IMG/VR virus record: IMGVR_UViG_3300046003_002370
Location: 1 to 63,602 of that record
Strand: one strand, 5' to 3'
Length of the DNA: 63,602 bases
Origin: a virus
The notes under the pieces are model-generated. The model did not search any database, was not told the origin of the DNA, and saw only the letters and a program-made list of their open reading frames with translations. How positions within the stretch are numbered: the stretch's first letter is position 1; each line of letters opens with the position of its first letter. Positions 35,266 to 44,899 of this stretch are shown piece by piece. A program made the translations under genes and the position numbers.

Positions 35266-37677
35266 TTATCCAAATAATCCGGTACCTAAACTACTTAAGT
35301 TATCAAAATCTGATTCAAAATCTTTTGGTGCAGAATCATTTTTCTTTTGATCTATTAATTGGCTTTGTTGTGTACCTTGCATTTTTGTTCTAGCATCTTT
35401 ACGATCTTCAATTGCTTTTATTTTTTGATTTTGCGATTGAGCATCTATACCTGCTATTTGTAATTTGTAATTAAATTCGTCTGCCATTAATTGTTTCTTA
35501 ACGGCTAACTCCTCGTGTAATCTTTGTATTTCAAAGTTTGCTTTTGCTTGCTCAATTTGAATCTGTGTTTGGGCTAGAGCTTGCTGCTTTTGTACCTCTG
35601 CCATAGCTGCATCTTGAGCGGCTTGAGTATTAAGCTGCGACTGCTGTTGCATCATTGCTTGCTGAGCCTGTTGCGCTTGTTCAGCTTTTTTCTTACGTCT
35701 ATATTTTAACGATTGATTAGCTAACTTTAAATTTTTAATCTGTCTAAGGTCAATAGCATCGTCTAAATCAATTCCTCCTGATTGCAAAGCTATTTGTATG
35801 TTCTGTTCTAATTGTGCCTTTTCTTCTTCGTCCGGCTCCAACTCTAAAAATATACCAAAATCATGCAAGTTCAATTGTTCTAATTCTCTTAACGTTTCGG
35901 CATTAAATATAGATATACTTTGTTTTAAAGCTTGAGCAGTTAACGGAAACTTTAATGCGTCCGCAACTCTTAAGGATATATTCTCACATAGTCTTAATGT
36001 AATGAATTGACTAGATTGGTTTATATGCTTAGTTGCTGTGTTAGACGCGTTAGCAGCCATCTTTTGTAACCCAACTAATGAATCTTTTTCCGGCATACTT
36101 CCATCTCTAGCTTCGTTCAACCCAGTTACGTCTCTTATCATTTGTAAATAATACTGATACGTAGAGATCAATGATTGTATTTTAGCCCCACCTGCCGATG
36201 TTTGTAATTCTTGAATTGGCACCTTTGCTGGATTACCTGAGCCGTCTTGCGTCATGGATCTACCAACAATACTACCGGTTTGGAAATACATATTCAATGC
36301 TTCTGCCGCGTTATAATTTGTACCATTACCTAAATCAACTTCAGCTAATCCATCAACATCAACAAAAACTCCATCAGGTACCATTCTTGATAGCACTTGT
36401 TGTAATTTTAAATGTGTCAACTGAATCATATCCGCAAAACCAGTAATTCTACCTACCGTAGACTCTATAACTCCTTTGTACATTCTAGGAGCACAGACAA
36501 CATAATTCATTTCAACTTTAGTCGTGTCCGCATACGGGCGTGTCATATTCTCTGACAATTCCCATTTAAGCATTTTCTTATGACCTAATATTTTTGCTCC
36601 AGTATATAATACCTCTATTGATCTTGAGATAGTAGTAAAGTTATCATTTACAGGTGGATTAAATGTATCCGGTTTTTGCAATGCTTTTTCAAGTCCGGTA
36701 TCGGTTTGTTTGATCTTGAATACTTGGGTTGTATAAGTTTTGTATTCAAAATATAAAACTTGTACATTAGAACCTTTATAATCCTGTCCATTCCAATTGT
36801 TAAGATAATTTCTATCTCCTGGGTATTTTTCTATTTCTAATAGATCCTCATCGGTTAGATTAGGAAATTCTTTTTTTAATTCTTCAAGACTAATAGATTT
36901 CGCCTCCCCAATGTAATATAAATCCTCAAAGTTTGGATCCTCAGTATAAGAATATACTAAGTTTGCTGGATCTACATATTCTACTTTAATGCCCTCGGCT
37001 TTAGTAAAATTTGTTTTACCTGCGGCAATACCTATTGTAACTAAATCGTAGTTTAATCTTCTACTAATGAGTTCGTATTTATTACGGTCCAGCACATTGT
37101 TTATAACTTCCTCCTCAGCTATTTCAACAGACTCTTTATAATCTAATTGTAATCTAAGCTGTAATTCATCATCATCTTGAGGCAAAGAAGCAGGATCAAC
37201 TGTACTAAATAAGTTGACACCATATTGTTCTTTAACCTGGGAAAAGTATGCTTTGTTTTGCATATCACGGATCATTCCTTGTGCAAAAGCGGTTTTCTTA
37301 TTTATAGACTCAGGATCCTGTGCAAAAGCATTAATTTCAAATACTTTGTCAGAAATACCATTAACCATAATATCAACAAACTTTGGTATTACGGGTACAA
37401 TCTTCCAATCTAAATTTAAGTAAGATAAATCTCCATTAATTGAAAATTCATCTTTATATTTTTTTATAGATTGTTCACCTCTAGCATACAACCTTAATGT
37501 ATTAAATTTATTCCAGTTGGATCCCCATCGGTTACCAGCACCATACCCAGATTTATTACCTGAAAACCATTCATTTTCAATAGCTCTTCCAACGGCTTCA
37601 CCGTATTCTAAACTTTGTTTTACTTCATCAGGTACAACCTGACTTGGAAAAGAACTATTAGTATTAGTATAAATCAT
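35266..37677 (-). CDS. Portal protein
   Basis: 803 residues. A portal-type core is followed by a long C-terminal Gln/Ala-rich coiled coil (residues 670-770, for example AEQAQQAQQAMMQQQSQ). The middle part LTHLKLQQVLSRMVPDGVFV then YLQMIRDVTGLNEARDG matches the family's helix and hinge region. It follows the terminase gene with adjacent stop and start. It forms the dodecameric ring through which DNA enters. Length fits crAss-like portals. Confidence 0.8.
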   Translation of the reverse strand: MIYTNTNSSFPSQVVPDEVKQSLEYGEAVGRAIENEWFSGNKSGYGAGNRWGSNWNKFNTLRLYARGEQSIKKYKDEFSINGDLSYLNLDWKIVPVIPKFVDIMVNGISDKVFEINAFAQDPESINKKTAFAQGMIRDMQNKAYFSQVKEQYGVNLFSTVDPASLPQDDDELQLRLQLDYKESVEIAEEEVINNVLDRNKYELISRRLNYDLVTIGIAAGKTNFTKAEGIKVEYVDPANLVYSYTEDPNFEDLYYIGEAKSISLEELKKEFPNLTDEDLLEIEKYPGDRNYLNNWNGQDYKGSNVQVLYFEYKTYTTQVFKIKQTDTGLEKALQKPDTFNPPVNDNFTTISRSIEVLYTGAKILGHKKMLKWELSENMTRPYADTTKVEMNYVVCAPRMYKGVIESTVGRITGFADMIQLTHLKLQQVLSRMVPDGVFVDVDGLAEVDLGNGTNYNAAEALNMYFQTGSIVGRSMTQDGSGNPAKVPIQELQTSAGGAKIQSLISTYQYYLQMIRDVTGLNEARDGSMPEKDSLVGLQKMAANASNTATKHINQSSQFITLRLCENISLRVADALKFPLTAQALKQSISIFNAETLRELEQLNLHDFGIFLELEPDEEEKAQLEQNIQIALQSGGIDLDDAIDLRQIKNLKLANQSLKYRRKKKAEQAQQAQQAMMQQQSQLNTQAAQDAAMAEVQKQQALAQTQIQIEQAKANFEIQRLHEELAVKKQLMADEFNYKLQIAGIDAQSQNQKIKAIEDRKDARTKMQGTQQSQLIDQKKNDSAPKDFESDFDNLSSLGTGLFG

Positions 37678-39900
37678 TTATTTTATTATTTGTGAATTAT
37701 CTCCTGAATTATTATATTTTCTAAAATTTAAAGGTTTAGTATCCTTCATAAATTTTGCCGTCGGTGTATACAAATGCCTATTACAAGCCATAATAGCTAA
37801 CCCAGAACTTATCGATGCATCATGTTTGGTTCTATTGTTTATATCAAACTTCGCCCAATCATTTAGTGTATTTTGAAAATACAGAGTACCATAACTTTCA
37901 CCATTATAACCAACGTTTCTATCGATATAAGACTCTATTGCTGATGCGTGAGCTTGCTTAATATCCTCACTAGAGTTCGGTATTCCACCTATTTCTTTTT
38001 CGCTTACTGACAAATTATTCCAAACCTTATCGGGTCTGTTCATTGAAAATCCTCTGTAACCTCTTCTTTTGAAATGAAATAGCAATCTAGGTTTATTATT
38101 TTCTGCTAATATCGGCATGCCATAAAATACACAAGCCATTAACACATCTTCAAAAAATATCTCAGCTGTCTGAGGTCTTGCAATATATTCTAAAAAGAAA
38201 TGGTTTGGAGGAACGTCTTCCATTGAAAACTTAGTTAATCCATGTAATGCGCCATTCGATCCTTTGCCATCAACTGTTCCTGATATATCATAGCTATCAC
38301 AACCAAAAGCTCCACAGTGTTCATTACCTGGAAATTGTATTCCATCCTTTATTATTACGCGGTTTTGCAAGTGTTTAGGCGGAACCCAAGATATTAAAAA
38401 CCTACCATCTTTATTTGGATAAAAATCCACAACTGTGTCTTGCACTCCATTAGCCCATTGAAAACTGCCTCTTGTTAATACATTGGTGTTTTTCAGGTCG
38501 GCATTGTAATCTATTTGTTCGTATATTTTTGTAAGATTGAACAAAGATTGCTTTGCTTCATCTCTAAATGCGTGTTGTTCTGTTCTTGGGAATTGGCGAT
38601 AATATTCATTTAATCCATCAGGATCTGATTTTAAACCATCAACCTCATTTTGCCAGTGTTCAATAACGCCGTAATCTATTAAATTCTTATCAACACCTAA
38701 TATAGGTTTTGCTGGGGTATCAAATACTGGTATACCATATATATCAATAAAACCTTCATAAGACCATTCCATTGGTATAAATAAACTGTATAAACCTGAA
38801 CTTGTTTGTCCATTTAAGTTTCGCTTATTTACATTGGAATTGTAGTATAATTTCATAAAGTTGTCTCCTCCTTTACTTAGCGCGTTTGATGTTGAACCCA
38901 TCATACACTTACCAATAATTCTACTACCTAATCGTAAACAAGTTTTAGTAACTCGCCAGTTGTTTAATATATTATCTGGTCGTTCCCATTTTCCACTCTC
39001 ATCATGAGCAAGCATTTTAAGTTTCTCACCATCATAAGAGTTATCTCCTGTATTCTTCCAGTCAATTGTTGTATCAAGACCTTCTAATTCCTCTAGCTTT
39101 TCATTACTATCTAATTTCTTTCTAGTGAATTTTGAAGCTGGTATACGATATGCAATCTCTGTTTTTGGACGATCCATACCATCTTGTATAGGTCTAAAAA
39201 AGAAAGGGTAGTTAACGGATATTGGAACAACCTTGTCTGTAAACATTTTTTTAGCATCCGCCCCTGACTTTGATAATATACCAAAACGGGCATCGCTAGA
39301 TATAGTTGCTTGGTTTACAAGTTCTGCAGAAGACATAAATGAAAATCCAGAACGTCTATTTTTTAAATAACACATTCCGTATGATCTTTCGTCCGCTTTA
39401 CAAGCTTCCCAAAATATAAAAAACAATCTATTTGATTCTCTAAAATCTGCAACTCCAACATCTATCTTGCTCCATTGCAAGTACATATAGTGCGTACCGG
39501 TTATATAAGTAGGTTTTCCATTGTTGTAGAACGAATAACCTTCTTCCCTATACTTAAATTCGTTGTCAATATAATCATACCACCTATCTTTAAAATGGTC
39601 TGGTTTATCGTTCCAATCGAATACATTATTTATTTTACTTAACTCTTTTGGATATTCTAATTGTTCCCAAAATTGTTCTTCTTTAACGTTTGATCTTTTA
39701 TGAGAGTCTTCAATTAACGGTAACGCTATCTTTAAACCTTGAATTTCAAGTACTTCACCAATCTTTCCAGTTTTACTAATAACAACCATATCATGGTCTT
39801 TATTATACCCATACTTCCATTTTTTAAGACGATTACTTTGCTTAACCACGCTAGGTTTAACATAATCGTTTATTACTTTATATAAAGACTGTTCGTACAT
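37678..39900 (-). CDS. Terminase large subunit
   Basis: 740 residues. The ATPase start is YLKNRRSGFSFMSS (179-192), a Walker-A-like segment in which the canonical G-x4-GK(S/T) is replaced by NRRSGFS; such altered P-loops occur in terminases of Bacteroidota phages. The C-terminal nuclease half has HCGAFGCDSYDISG near residue 520, with the first catalytic Asp. FRDEAKQSLFN and the C-terminal region fit the linker and nuclease domains. It packages DNA through the portal encoded next. Confidence 0.8.
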   Translation of the reverse strand: MYEQSLYKVINDYVKPSVVKQSNRLKKWKYGYNKDHDMVVISKTGKIGEVLEIQGLKIALPLIEDSHKRSNVKEEQFWEQLEYPKELSKINNVFDWNDKPDHFKDRWYDYIDNEFKYREEGYSFYNNGKPTYITGTHYMYLQWSKIDVGVADFRESNRLFFIFWEACKADERSYGMCYLKNRRSGFSFMSSAELVNQATISSDARFGILSKSGADAKKMFTDKVVPISVNYPFFFRPIQDGMDRPKTEIAYRIPASKFTRKKLDSNEKLEELEGLDTTIDWKNTGDNSYDGEKLKMLAHDESGKWERPDNILNNWRVTKTCLRLGSRIIGKCMMGSTSNALSKGGDNFMKLYYNSNVNKRNLNGQTSSGLYSLFIPMEWSYEGFIDIYGIPVFDTPAKPILGVDKNLIDYGVIEHWQNEVDGLKSDPDGLNEYYRQFPRTEQHAFRDEAKQSLFNLTKIYEQIDYNADLKNTNVLTRGSFQWANGVQDTVVDFYPNKDGRFLISWVPPKHLQNRVIIKDGIQFPGNEHCGAFGCDSYDISGTVDGKGSNGALHGLTKFSMEDVPPNHFFLEYIARPQTAEIFFEDVLMACVFYGMPILAENNKPRLLFHFKRRGYRGFSMNRPDKVWNNLSVSEKEIGGIPNSSEDIKQAHASAIESYIDRNVGYNGESYGTLYFQNTLNDWAKFDINNRTKHDASISSGLAIMACNRHLYTPTAKFMKDTKPLNFRKYNNSGDNSQIIK

Positions 39901-40175
39901 TACTTAGATCTCCCTTCTGCAAAACCTTTAAATGACTTTATAGTTGAATCTATAGGTTTTTCTTCAAGTAGTTCAGCTTCTAAATTAATCCTGTTTAGAA
40001 TTTCAAAAGCATCGAATATTGCAAGTTTTTTTGTGGCGGCAGCATTCTTAAGTTTATCGGCAGACAAATCGTCGTCGCCGTTATCTAAGATAGCTTCTTC
40101 AGCAACTTTTATTAATTCAAGAACTGCTTTGTGACCAGCTTGGATTATACTCTGTTTCGTTTCCTTTATATTCAT
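39900..40175 (-). CDS. Probable terminase small subunit
   Basis: 91 residues, helical, directly upstream of the large subunit and overlapping it by one base. DDLSADKLKNAAATKKLAIF followed by DAFEILNRI resembles small subunits of related phages. The first 20 residues overlap the preceding gene by 59 bases, so a later start is possible. DNA recognition by the N-terminal helices is inferred. Confidence 0.65.
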   Translation of the reverse strand: MNIKETKQSIIQAGHKAVLELIKVAEEAILDNGDDDLSADKLKNAAATKKLAIFDAFEILNRINLEAELLEEKPIDSTIKSFKGFAEGRSK

Positions 40176-40728
40176 ATTTAATTACAATATCATTTGATTT
40201 CATACAATATAACCTCTGATTATCTATAATAAATTCAAACTCGCCAAATGGAGTATAACCTATTAGATCACCAGGGTTGATTTCAAGCTTGTTTAAGGAC
40301 TCATTGCTATATTTTAGTATTCCAATAAGCCTTTGTTCTTTGTCTAGCTTAAAATGATCCATATTCTTTATTGGTTTAACAAAACACCTGTCTCCGAATG
40401 CTTTCCAACTTCCGTAATCACCATACATGTATATTTGATCCAAGTCTACAAAAAACAAATCTTCCATAAAATATGAACGACTATTTTTTTGTAATCCTTT
40501 AACATCATAGAATCTTCTAAATACATTGTGGTGAATTATTATTTTATCACCAACTTTTATATTAGTATTAAATGCAAGTGGTATTGCCACAACTTCCGCT
40601 GTGTTATTAACTGATTTAAAACTTTCTATTCTGGTATTCAGTATTAATTCTTGACCTTCTACACTTATGGTATTATCGTATCTTTTACCTACTGGTTTTA
40701 CTATAAAACTAGAAAGGGCTCTCATCAA
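40117..40728 (-). CDS. Beta-rich protein, possibly GroES-like fold
   Basis: 203 residues. IKVGDKIIIHHNVFRRF near residue 55, FVKPIKN near 115 and INPGDLIGYTPFGEFEFII near 148 repeat the GD-(x)-(I/L/V) turn seen in Cpn10-like barrels, suggesting one or two GroES-like domains. A true GroES is encoded separately at 46186. It could be a dedicated co-chaperonin or merely a similar barrel. It overlaps the terminase small subunit gene. Confidence 0.45.
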   Translation of the reverse strand: MMRALSSFIVKPVGKRYDNTISVEGQELILNTRIESFKSVNNTAEVVAIPLAFNTNIKVGDKIIIHHNVFRRFYDVKGLQKNSRSYFMEDLFFVDLDQIYMYGDYGSWKAFGDRCFVKPIKNMDHFKLDKEQRLIGILKYSNESLNKLEINPGDLIGYTPFGEFEFIIDNQRLYCMKSNDIVIKYEYKGNETEYNPSWSQSSS

Positions 40729-40952
40729 TATTCTAAATCGTATTCGACTGATATTGCCATATTGGAATTAAATTTTTTCCAGGGCATTACTTCATCGCTT
40801 TTTGTAATATATATATTGTAAGAGTTGTCTTCTTCCTCAAAAAGTATATGGGAGATTTCATGTCCCCCGTATACTAGTTGATTTATAGAATAGTGCATTG
40901 CATCATTTTTGTAGTCTGATCCAATACTAATTTTTCTAATTATCTTTGACAT
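40725..40952 (-). CDS. Hypothetical protein (75 aa)
   Basis: Translated from ATG at 40952 (MSKIIRKISIGSDY); an upstream ATG at 41009 would lie deep inside the preceding gene, so the internal start is preferred. The overlap with the preceding stop is 17 bases and with the next start 4 bases. The middle (YGGHEISHILFEEED) is acidic. No function is recognised. Confidence 0.65.
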   Translation of the reverse strand: MSKIIRKISIGSDYKNDAMHYSINQLVYGGHEISHILFEEEDNSYNIYITKSDEVMPWKKFNSNMAISVEYDLEY

Positions 40953-41193
40953 CCTCTTTTTCAATTTTCGCATATTCGCCAGTCTCAAGATTAATAGAGA
41001 TAGCGCCATATATTGATTCTAATTCTTTTTTGAATTCCTCTGCAATTTTGTTAACTTCCGCTAGATTATGTAGTAGACCATGCTTTTGTGATTCCAGTAT
41101 TCCAATGTTAGTTAAAATACTTTGCAATTCTTTTTGTTGCCCAACTAATTTTGTTAATTGCTCTTCTGAAATGTAACTTGTTGTATTCTCCAT
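40936..41193 (-). CDS. Small coiled-coil protein (85 aa)
   Basis: Residues 8-65 are a continuous heptad-like helix (QLTKLVGQQKELQSILTNIG...). The end INLETGEYAKIEKED is a pattern recurring in small virion-block proteins of Bacteroidota phages. No assigned role. Confidence 0.7.
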   Translation of the reverse strand: MENTTSYISEEQLTKLVGQQKELQSILTNIGILESQKHGLLHNLAEVNKIAEEFKKELESIYGAISINLETGEYAKIEKEDVKDN

Positions 41194-41225
41194 TTTTTAT
41201 TTAATTTAATTGTTTATTTATTTAA

Positions 41226-41594
41226 TTACTTGTTTTCCGGTACAATTACTGATAATGGTATGTTAACAGGGCCATCAGCATTTGGGTTGTAACCTGCAAA
41301 TGAATGCACTGCTTCAACAGGGAAAACCTCATTAGAACCAAAGTCAATATCTTGGATACACATTACATCGTAAAACACACCGTTGTAATAAATAGGTTCT
41401 ATAATTACATTTCCTTGCTCATCATAAGTCCCCGGTACTTCAGCAATTTTTCCTATTTCAACAACTGCTTGAACGCCTTCTCTATAAACTAATGAAGTAA
41501 CTTCTTTAAATATAACCTCAATATAAACTTCTTTAGCTAATAAATCAGCTACTGCAGTTTCTTTATCTGTGTAATTTAATTTTATTATATTCAT
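41226..41594 (-). CDS. Hypothetical protein downstream of a tail fibre
   Basis: 122 residues, acidic and beta-rich; FYDVMCIQDIDFG near residue 75. The start overlaps the fibre stop by one base, so the two are coupled. Small genes directly after a fibre often encode its assembly chaperone, but no chaperone motif is visible. Confidence 0.6.
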   Translation of the reverse strand: MNIIKLNYTDKETAVADLLAKEVYIEVIFKEVTSLVYREGVQAVVEIGKIAEVPGTYDEQGNVIIEPIYYNGVFYDVMCIQDIDFGSNEVFPVEAVHSFAGYNPNADGPVNIPLSVIVPENK

Positions 41595-43483
41595 TATAGC
41601 GTTGTTAAATTAATACATTCTTGGTCTGTTAGATACTCTTTAAAGAAAACTGTTGATTTGTTTAGTAAAAAAGTATTTGTTGTATTTTCATAAAGTAATT
41701 TACTTAAACCGCCAAAAACAAAACCATTTGAAGTTTGAATTAAAACACCATTTAGATATGTTTTAATACCAGTTGCATTATATTGAATTGCTAATTTATA
41801 GGTATCTCCTAAATTTAAAGATGATATACTTCCAAGAATTGCAGTAGTTATATAATTAAAACCAACTATTAAATCAAGATAAACATTATTATTTATGTTA
41901 TATGCTTGAATTCTGTTAGATGAATCATCAGTTAATATTGTAAATAATCCAATTCCTTGATTTACATTTTTAACATTAACTATATTCTCAAAGTAAAAAA
42001 CCCCCTCTGTTTGCCCTATTAAACTACTTATTCCCGTTTTAGAAATAACATCAGCGTTTCTTGTTACGGCTGTTCCATTAGTTAAAATAGACGAAGTATC
42101 ATAACTTCCAACCTCCATTTGTTTGTGAGCAAATAAAATTCCACTTGTTCCATCTCCTGAATAATTAGCAGTTGTATTATTATTTCTTATAATAATCCAT
42201 CTACCTGTATTCAAAATAAAAAGAATATTTATGCTACAAATATACCAACCATTTCCTAATGAAGTAATTGACGGAGTATATCCAATATCAGAGCCTGATA
42301 TTGTTCCGTTTGATAAATTAAAAATAATATTTGAACCTGAAAGTCCACCACCATCACCAAGTGATAAAAAATTATATCCGTCTGCTTTAACAACAACCCA
42401 AAATCTACCTGCTGCCGAATAATTTGCACTTAAAAGAGGTCTATGTTGACCGAGTGTTGCCGAAGGTATTACCTTTTGAACAGTTGAAAAAGTATAGGGA
42501 TTTGAAGTGGTAACAGTTGACGTTGTTACACCTCCACTATTATTTAAAATCCAATCCGAAAATGTTTGAGAAGTTGTATCTAAGTTCGTTCTCTGTGGCT
42601 CCACCAAAAGTGACGGACAACTTCCGTTTGTGTAATCAATACGAGGTATATTTAAACGTGTTGTAGTAGGGAAATATTCTGTTGCTGTTGAGCCATTAGT
42701 AAGTTGACCTCCAAAAACATATCCACCACTTGTACCATTACCCGCAAAAGTTATGCTTGTTGACGGTGCAAAAGAAACAAGAGGTTGTGTTGAAGTTCCA
42801 ACAGATGAAAATGAATATGAAACTAAATACCAACCATTTGATAATGCAGTTATTGCTCCACCTGTTCCACTTATTATTGTTCCGCTTGATAAATTAAACC
42901 ATATTCCCTGACTTGTTGCAACATTTTCAACACGACAATTTGTATATCCATTTGCTTTTACAAAAAAAGACATTACATAAGGATGTCCTGCTACTGTTGT
43001 ACCACTTGCAAACGCAAAATGTGCTGCATTATTTGTGTTTGGTGTAAATGTTTGTGCATTAACCAATCCATTTAAAGGATTTGCAATACTATTTAAAGTA
43101 ATAGTTGTATTTGATTTTGTCCAACTTGTTTGAGTTAAATCATTGGAATAAGTAATTAAATTTCTCGGTACTTCTTCAATCAATCCTGCACTATTAACTC
43201 TTGTTGCTGTTGTAGCACGAACTACATCCATATCACCTAATGTAGTATTAGGGATTACATCATATAATATTCCTTCAGTATAAGCATTAGGTGTAACAAT
43301 AAGAGAAGCATTATCTAATAATCCAATTGCATTTAACTCTTCTAACGTGGTATCTAAACAAGGTCCAGCTTCAAATATACTATTTGGGTATGACAATACT
43401 CTAGCCTTAAAATTAGCAATAATATTATTAGCTACGCTATATAAAGCTTTTGCCCACCCTATTCCAATACCTATATTTATCAT
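41594..43483 (-). CDS. Tail fibre / receptor-binding protein with lectin-like modules
   Basis: 629 residues. Residues about 110-270 (RNLITYSNDL...) and about 285-445 (RTNLDTTSQTFSDW...) are two copies of a carbohydrate-binding-like module, each ending ADGTSG or GNGTSG then GGQL or HKQMEVG. Residues about 455-629 resemble a LamG/concanavalin domain (FTILTDDSSNRIQAY, TYKLAIQYNATGIKTYLNG). It probably binds host surface glycans. The N-terminal 50 residues may join it to the tail. Confidence 0.75.
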   Translation of the reverse strand: MINIGIGIGWAKALYSVANNIIANFKARVLSYPNSIFEAGPCLDTTLEELNAIGLLDNASLIVTPNAYTEGILYDVIPNTTLGDMDVVRATTATRVNSAGLIEEVPRNLITYSNDLTQTSWTKSNTTITLNSIANPLNGLVNAQTFTPNTNNAAHFAFASGTTVAGHPYVMSFFVKANGYTNCRVENVATSQGIWFNLSSGTIISGTGGAITALSNGWYLVSYSFSSVGTSTQPLVSFAPSTSITFAGNGTSGGYVFGGQLTNGSTATEYFPTTTRLNIPRIDYTNGSCPSLLVEPQRTNLDTTSQTFSDWILNNSGGVTTSTVTTSNPYTFSTVQKVIPSATLGQHRPLLSANYSAAGRFWVVVKADGYNFLSLGDGGGLSGSNIIFNLSNGTISGSDIGYTPSITSLGNGWYICSINILFILNTGRWIIIRNNNTTANYSGDGTSGILFAHKQMEVGSYDTSSILTNGTAVTRNADVISKTGISSLIGQTEGVFYFENIVNVKNVNQGIGLFTILTDDSSNRIQAYNINNNVYLDLIVGFNYITTAILGSISSLNLGDTYKLAIQYNATGIKTYLNGVLIQTSNGFVFGGLSKLLYENTTNTFLLNKSTVFFKEYLTDQECINLTTL

Positions 43484-43484
43484 A

Positions 43485-43751
43485 TTAGTATACTAATAAA
43501 ATATTTGCTACAGAAACATTAGTTGCCGATGTAATTTTAGAAACAATAACTGGTAAAAATGTACCACTCGTTAATCCCGAAAATGTTACATCTGTAGTAT
43601 TGCCAACTGGTCTTACTGTTATTGTAGTATTAAGCAATGGATCAACTACTGCTCCAATATATATAGCCGCAGAATTAATACCTGTTAATGGCAAACTAGC
43701 CACCGTTCCAACAATGGTTGCAAAATCTGGTTGATTTCCGTATTGTCCCAT
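43485..43751 (-). CDS. Small beta-rich protein, possibly tail-tip/spike
   Basis: 88 residues with alternating hydrophobic strands (NTTITVRPVGNTTDVTFSGL) and no charge clusters. Located one base upstream of the fibre gene. Such small proteins are common beside fibres in Bacteroidota phages. The role is not established. Confidence 0.65.
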   Translation of the reverse strand: MGQYGNQPDFATIVGTVASLPLTGINSAAIYIGAVVDPLLNTTITVRPVGNTTDVTFSGLTSGTFLPVIVSKITSATNVSVANILLVY

Positions 43752-43770
43752 AATTTATTTAATTTTTATA

Positions 43771-44148
43771 TTACTTAACTGCTTTACCTGTTGCTTGTCT
43801 AGATTTTAGAAAATTAAGATTTTCTTCTCTTCTAGCCTTAGTATCACCTTTTTTAGCTTCGTACTCTTTTCGCATACTACCTTCTTGTTTGGTACCAATT
43901 TGCGCTCTTGATATTTCTTTTTTATCTCCTCCTCTAAGGATTAACATATTACCAACTTTATCAAGTGTTTTTTCATAACCACCTTTACTCTCAGTATTTG
44001 GCAATGCAGATGTTTTTGGAGTATATCCAATTTGCTCCCCTGTTTTTTTATTTACCTTATCATCTTCGCCGTTTTGCCTCAATGGAGAAGGAAGTCCATT
44101 ACCTGTTTTTGCACTATTGCCTCTACCTGGGGTTTGTTTATAAGCCAT
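43771..44148 (-). CDS. Basic hypothetical protein (125 aa)
   Basis: Lys/Arg/Gly-rich and largely disordered in appearance. It starts AYKQTPGRGNSAKTGNGLP and later SMRKEYEAKKGDTKARREEN. It could be a DNA-associated virion component like other basic proteins in this block. Unrecognised. Confidence 0.65.
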   Translation of the reverse strand: MAYKQTPGRGNSAKTGNGLPSPLRQNGEDDKVNKKTGEQIGYTPKTSALPNTESKGGYEKTLDKVGNMLILRGGDKKEISRAQIGTKQEGSMRKEYEAKKGDTKARREENLNFLKSRQATGKAVK

Positions 44149-44179
44149 TTTATTTTTTTTTATCGGTTAGTTTTATTTA

Positions 44180-44539
44180 TTATTTTGTTTTAGTATATAT
44201 TAGCACACCGGCACTGTCACCGGACACAACACAACGTAATGTTTTTTTATCAATAAATGTATATACATTTTCTGTTACCCAATTATTTCGTAAAAATATT
44301 TGTTTAATAAAAATAGAATTGTATCTTACTTTTAATGTGATAATGCGTAGAGGCAAACCTGATGTGCTACTTATCTCTTGAACCTGCAATTTATTATTAA
44401 TATCTTTCCAAAAAAACAATTGTGTAGATTCTTCGTCTGGTTGCCAGTAACCAATTAAGTCATTAGTATTAATCTTTTGTTGCGAAAAAATAGTTAGACT
44501 AAATATTAAAAGCGTAGCAATTGAAAGTAATTTTTTCAT
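44180..44539 (-). CDS. Secreted protein with Sec signal peptide
   Basis: 119 residues. MKKLLSIATLLIFSLTIFSQ is a clean signal peptide with a likely cleavage after FSQ. The mature part (LIGYWQPDEESTQLFFW...) is a small beta fold resembling lipocalin-like secreted proteins of Bacteroidota. A periplasmic role during infection, such as lysis timing or superinfection exclusion, is plausible but unproven. It may derive from a host gene. Confidence 0.7.
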   Translation of the reverse strand: MKKLLSIATLLIFSLTIFSQQKINTNDLIGYWQPDEESTQLFFWKDINNKLQVQEISSTSGLPLRIITLKVRYNSIFIKQIFLRNNWVTENVYTFIDKKTLRCVVSGDSAGVLIYTKTK

Positions 44540-44583
44540 AATTAAATAATATTAGATTTATATAATACTATTATTACGTACTG

Positions 44584-44898
44584 TTATTGCTTTTTATACG
44601 CTTCTTTTTCCCATGGTAAATTCTTTGCTCCTTCTTCCATAGATGCTCTAGAATATTTTTTACCTTTCCACGTTACGTGTGTATCATTATACCCTAAATC
44701 ACCTCTTCGCATTTGGTTCACATGAACTTTTTCGTGAGATATTGTTTTACTTTTTTTAAGTTCTAAAGGAGAAACGTTTTTGTTTACTAGTATAGTCCCG
44801 TTTGACTGTGCCATACCCATAACGTTATCTTCCATATCTACCTGATAAACAGGCGTATTGTCTACATTATACGGAAATCCTTTTAACTTAAAAGCCAT
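44584..44898 (-). CDS. Small putative zinc metalloprotease-like protein
   Basis: 104 residues with ISHEKVHVNQMRRGDLGYND near residue 53. HEKVH fits the HExxH zinc signature, followed by a possible third ligand Glu in EEGAKNLPWEKEAY. Similar short proteins occur near tail genes of Bacteroidota phages. It may process virion proteins or cell-envelope proteins. The catalytic role is inferred from the motif only. Confidence 0.6.
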   Translation of the reverse strand: MAFKLKGFPYNVDNTPVYQVDMEDNVMGMAQSNGTILVNKNVSPLELKKSKTISHEKVHVNQMRRGDLGYNDTHVTWKGKKYSRASMEEGAKNLPWEKEAYKKQ

Positions 44899-44899
44899 T

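Noticed and set aside
40936-41009. Upstream start at 41009 for the 40725 gene
   Set aside because: It would overlap the previous gene by 74 bases; the ATG at 40952 has a normal small overlap.
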